Below, piece by piece: positions 63,276 through 64,000 of a stretch of DNA of 64,000 nt. The first letter of the stretch is position 1; each line of letters opens with the position of its first letter. The stretch is from contig NZ_QGLE01000002.1 of NCBI RefSeq assembly GCF_003173035.1, positions 124,001 through 188,000 on the forward strand, given 5' to 3'. Origin of the DNA: Zavarzinia aquatilis (lineage in GTDB: Bacteria > Pseudomonadota > Alphaproteobacteria > Zavarziniales > Zavarziniaceae). The notes under the pieces are model-generated. The model worked only from the letters and a program-made list of their open reading frames with translations, did no database searches and was not told where the DNA came from. The translations under genes and the position numbers were made by a program.

Positions 63276-63308
63276 AAACGGGGCGCCCGTTGGGGCCGCC
63301 CCGTTTTT
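63276..63308 (+). terminator. Rho-independent terminator (bidirectional)
   Basis: AAACGGGGCG (63276-63285) pairs with CGCCCCGTTT (63297-63306), then T. It ends tetR and possibly the small gene at 63348. Confidence 0.82.
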
Positions 63309-63347
63309 CACCATTCGCGCCTGTGTGACTTGGGTCTGCAGCTTGGC

Positions 63348-63419
63348 TCAGACCAGTCCGACGACCAGCGCCATCAGAAAGGTGAAGACGACACCGGTGA
63401 GAAGATGATTGGCGGTCAT
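63348..63419 (-). CDS. Tiny single-membrane-helix peptide
   Basis: 23 residues: MTANHLLTGVVFTFLMALV and four more, one transmembrane helix. AAGG/AGAAGG lies just before the ATG. It is KdpF-like in size but no kdp genes are near. Function unknown. Confidence 0.45.
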   Translation of the reverse strand: MTANHLLTGVVFTFLMALVVGLV

Positions 63420-63521
63420 TGACCTTCTTTCCTTTCTCGTCGGTGAGGTGGCTTCATCGTTACTTAGAAATCCGTCACTGAAAACCCGAATTCGTCGCTG
63501 CGCCGCAATGCTGCCCGGGCC

Positions 63522-64000
63522 TTACCACGGCACTTCGTTTCCGTACAGATTCAGGAACTTGCCGTTATCTCTTGAGGTCAGACCTTCGATGGTGCGGTGC
63601 ATGGCCGAGACAGATTCTTCGATCGACAGCGGTGCCTCGGCCCCACCCATCGCCGTCCGCACCCAGCCGGGGTCGAGGGTGACGACACAGAGTCCCCGCG
63701 AAACGACATCGCGCGAGAGCGAGCGCATGGCCATGCTCGCCGCCGCCTTGGACGAGCGGTAGATATAGTCCCCGCCCGAGCTGTTGTTGGTGATCGAAGC
63801 CATGCCGCTGGTGATGGTGACGATCCGCCCCCGCCCCCGGGCTAGCGGATCGAGCAGCGCCTCGGCGACGTAATAGGGGCACATGGCGTTCACCCGGAAG
63901 GCGTCCAGCCAGGCGTCGGCGTCGATGGGGCCGAGGTCTTGCGCCTGCGGTCCCCAGATGCCGGCATTGTTGATCACAAGGTCCAGCCGCGCCTCGGCGA
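63522..64000 (-). CDS. Short-chain dehydrogenase/reductase, C-terminal part
   Basis: Continues beyond the window. NNAG (INNAGIWGP), the catalytic Ser (TITSGMAS) and the YRSSKAA (YxxxK) motif are present; the N-terminal cofactor Gly motif is outside. It is a Rossmann-fold oxidoreductase of unknown substrate. Confidence 0.85.
   Translation of the reverse strand, partial: AEARLDLVINNAGIWGPQAQDLGPIDADAWLDAFRVNAMCPYYVAEALLDPLARGRGRIVTITSGMASITNNSSGGDYIYRSSKAAASMAMRSLSRDVVSRGLCVVTLDPGWVRTAMGGAEAPLSIEESVSAMHRTIEGLTSRDNGKFLNLYGNEVPW

Overview
This high-GC window comes from an alphaproteobacterium, probably a Rhodospirillales-like lineage. That rests on GC-rich third codon positions, a Coq4 ubiquinone protein, SfnB/SfnG/SfnR sulfone genes and alphaproteobacterial phage gene families; the species cannot be named. 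Only one end of two genes is present: a YhaN-type ATPase at the left edge and a short-chain dehydrogenase at the right edge.

Layout. 1-3324: host genes (YhaN-like ATPase, glyoxalase I, an enoyl-CoA hydratase-family protein) and a tRNA-Thr(CGT). 3279-44574: a complete-looking 41.25 kb prophage integrated in the 3' half of that tRNA gene, bounded by identical 46-bp att cores. 44614-46823: the host continues with a SRAP protein, an XRE-cupin regulator and an OsmC protein. 46843-60148: a methionine-rich protein and a large dimethyl-sulfone/organosulfur scavenging region. 60283-64000: tRNA-Arg(CCT), a TonB-like protein, Coq4, a TetR regulator, a tiny membrane peptide and an SDR.

Prophage. A leftward early operon (9837 to 3501) carries small proteins, an XRE regulator, a ParB-domain protein, the tyrosine integrase and a Rha-like protein, with a candidate structured RNA between the last two. 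A control region holds five 19-bp operator-like sites of form TTTGCCCA-N3-TGGGCAAA around an AT-rich cargo gene and an XRE repressor. The rightward early region has a Cro-like protein, an Acb2/Tad1-type anti-defence protein, three small genes on the opposite strand, a primase and a helicase, then an iteron-rich candidate origin. The late region (18019-44417) is a T7-like podovirus set: terminase, portal, scaffold, capsid, tail tube and nozzle, ejection proteins (one with a tail-lysozyme domain, one with ParB-like and RNase-toxin-like domains), tail fibre, a FAD-oxidoreductase-fold protein in tail-spike position, and lysis genes.

Sulfur region. Two converging transcription units share a strong terminator at 50508-50543. 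The rightward unit has a near-perfect sigma-54 promoter, a 38-codon Cys-Cys upstream ORF overlapping sfnB, a DUF3034 outer-membrane protein and a beta-carbonic-anhydrase-like enzyme. The leftward unit has a sigma-54-like promoter, an FMN reductase, SfnG, a five-gene LIV-type ABC transporter and a second sfnB. The sigma-54 activator SfnR lies just beyond. The arrangement suggests a sulfate-starvation regulon in which the transporter imports an organosulfur compound, FMN reductase feeds SfnG, and the SfnB paralogues and carbonic-anhydrase-like enzyme act on the products.
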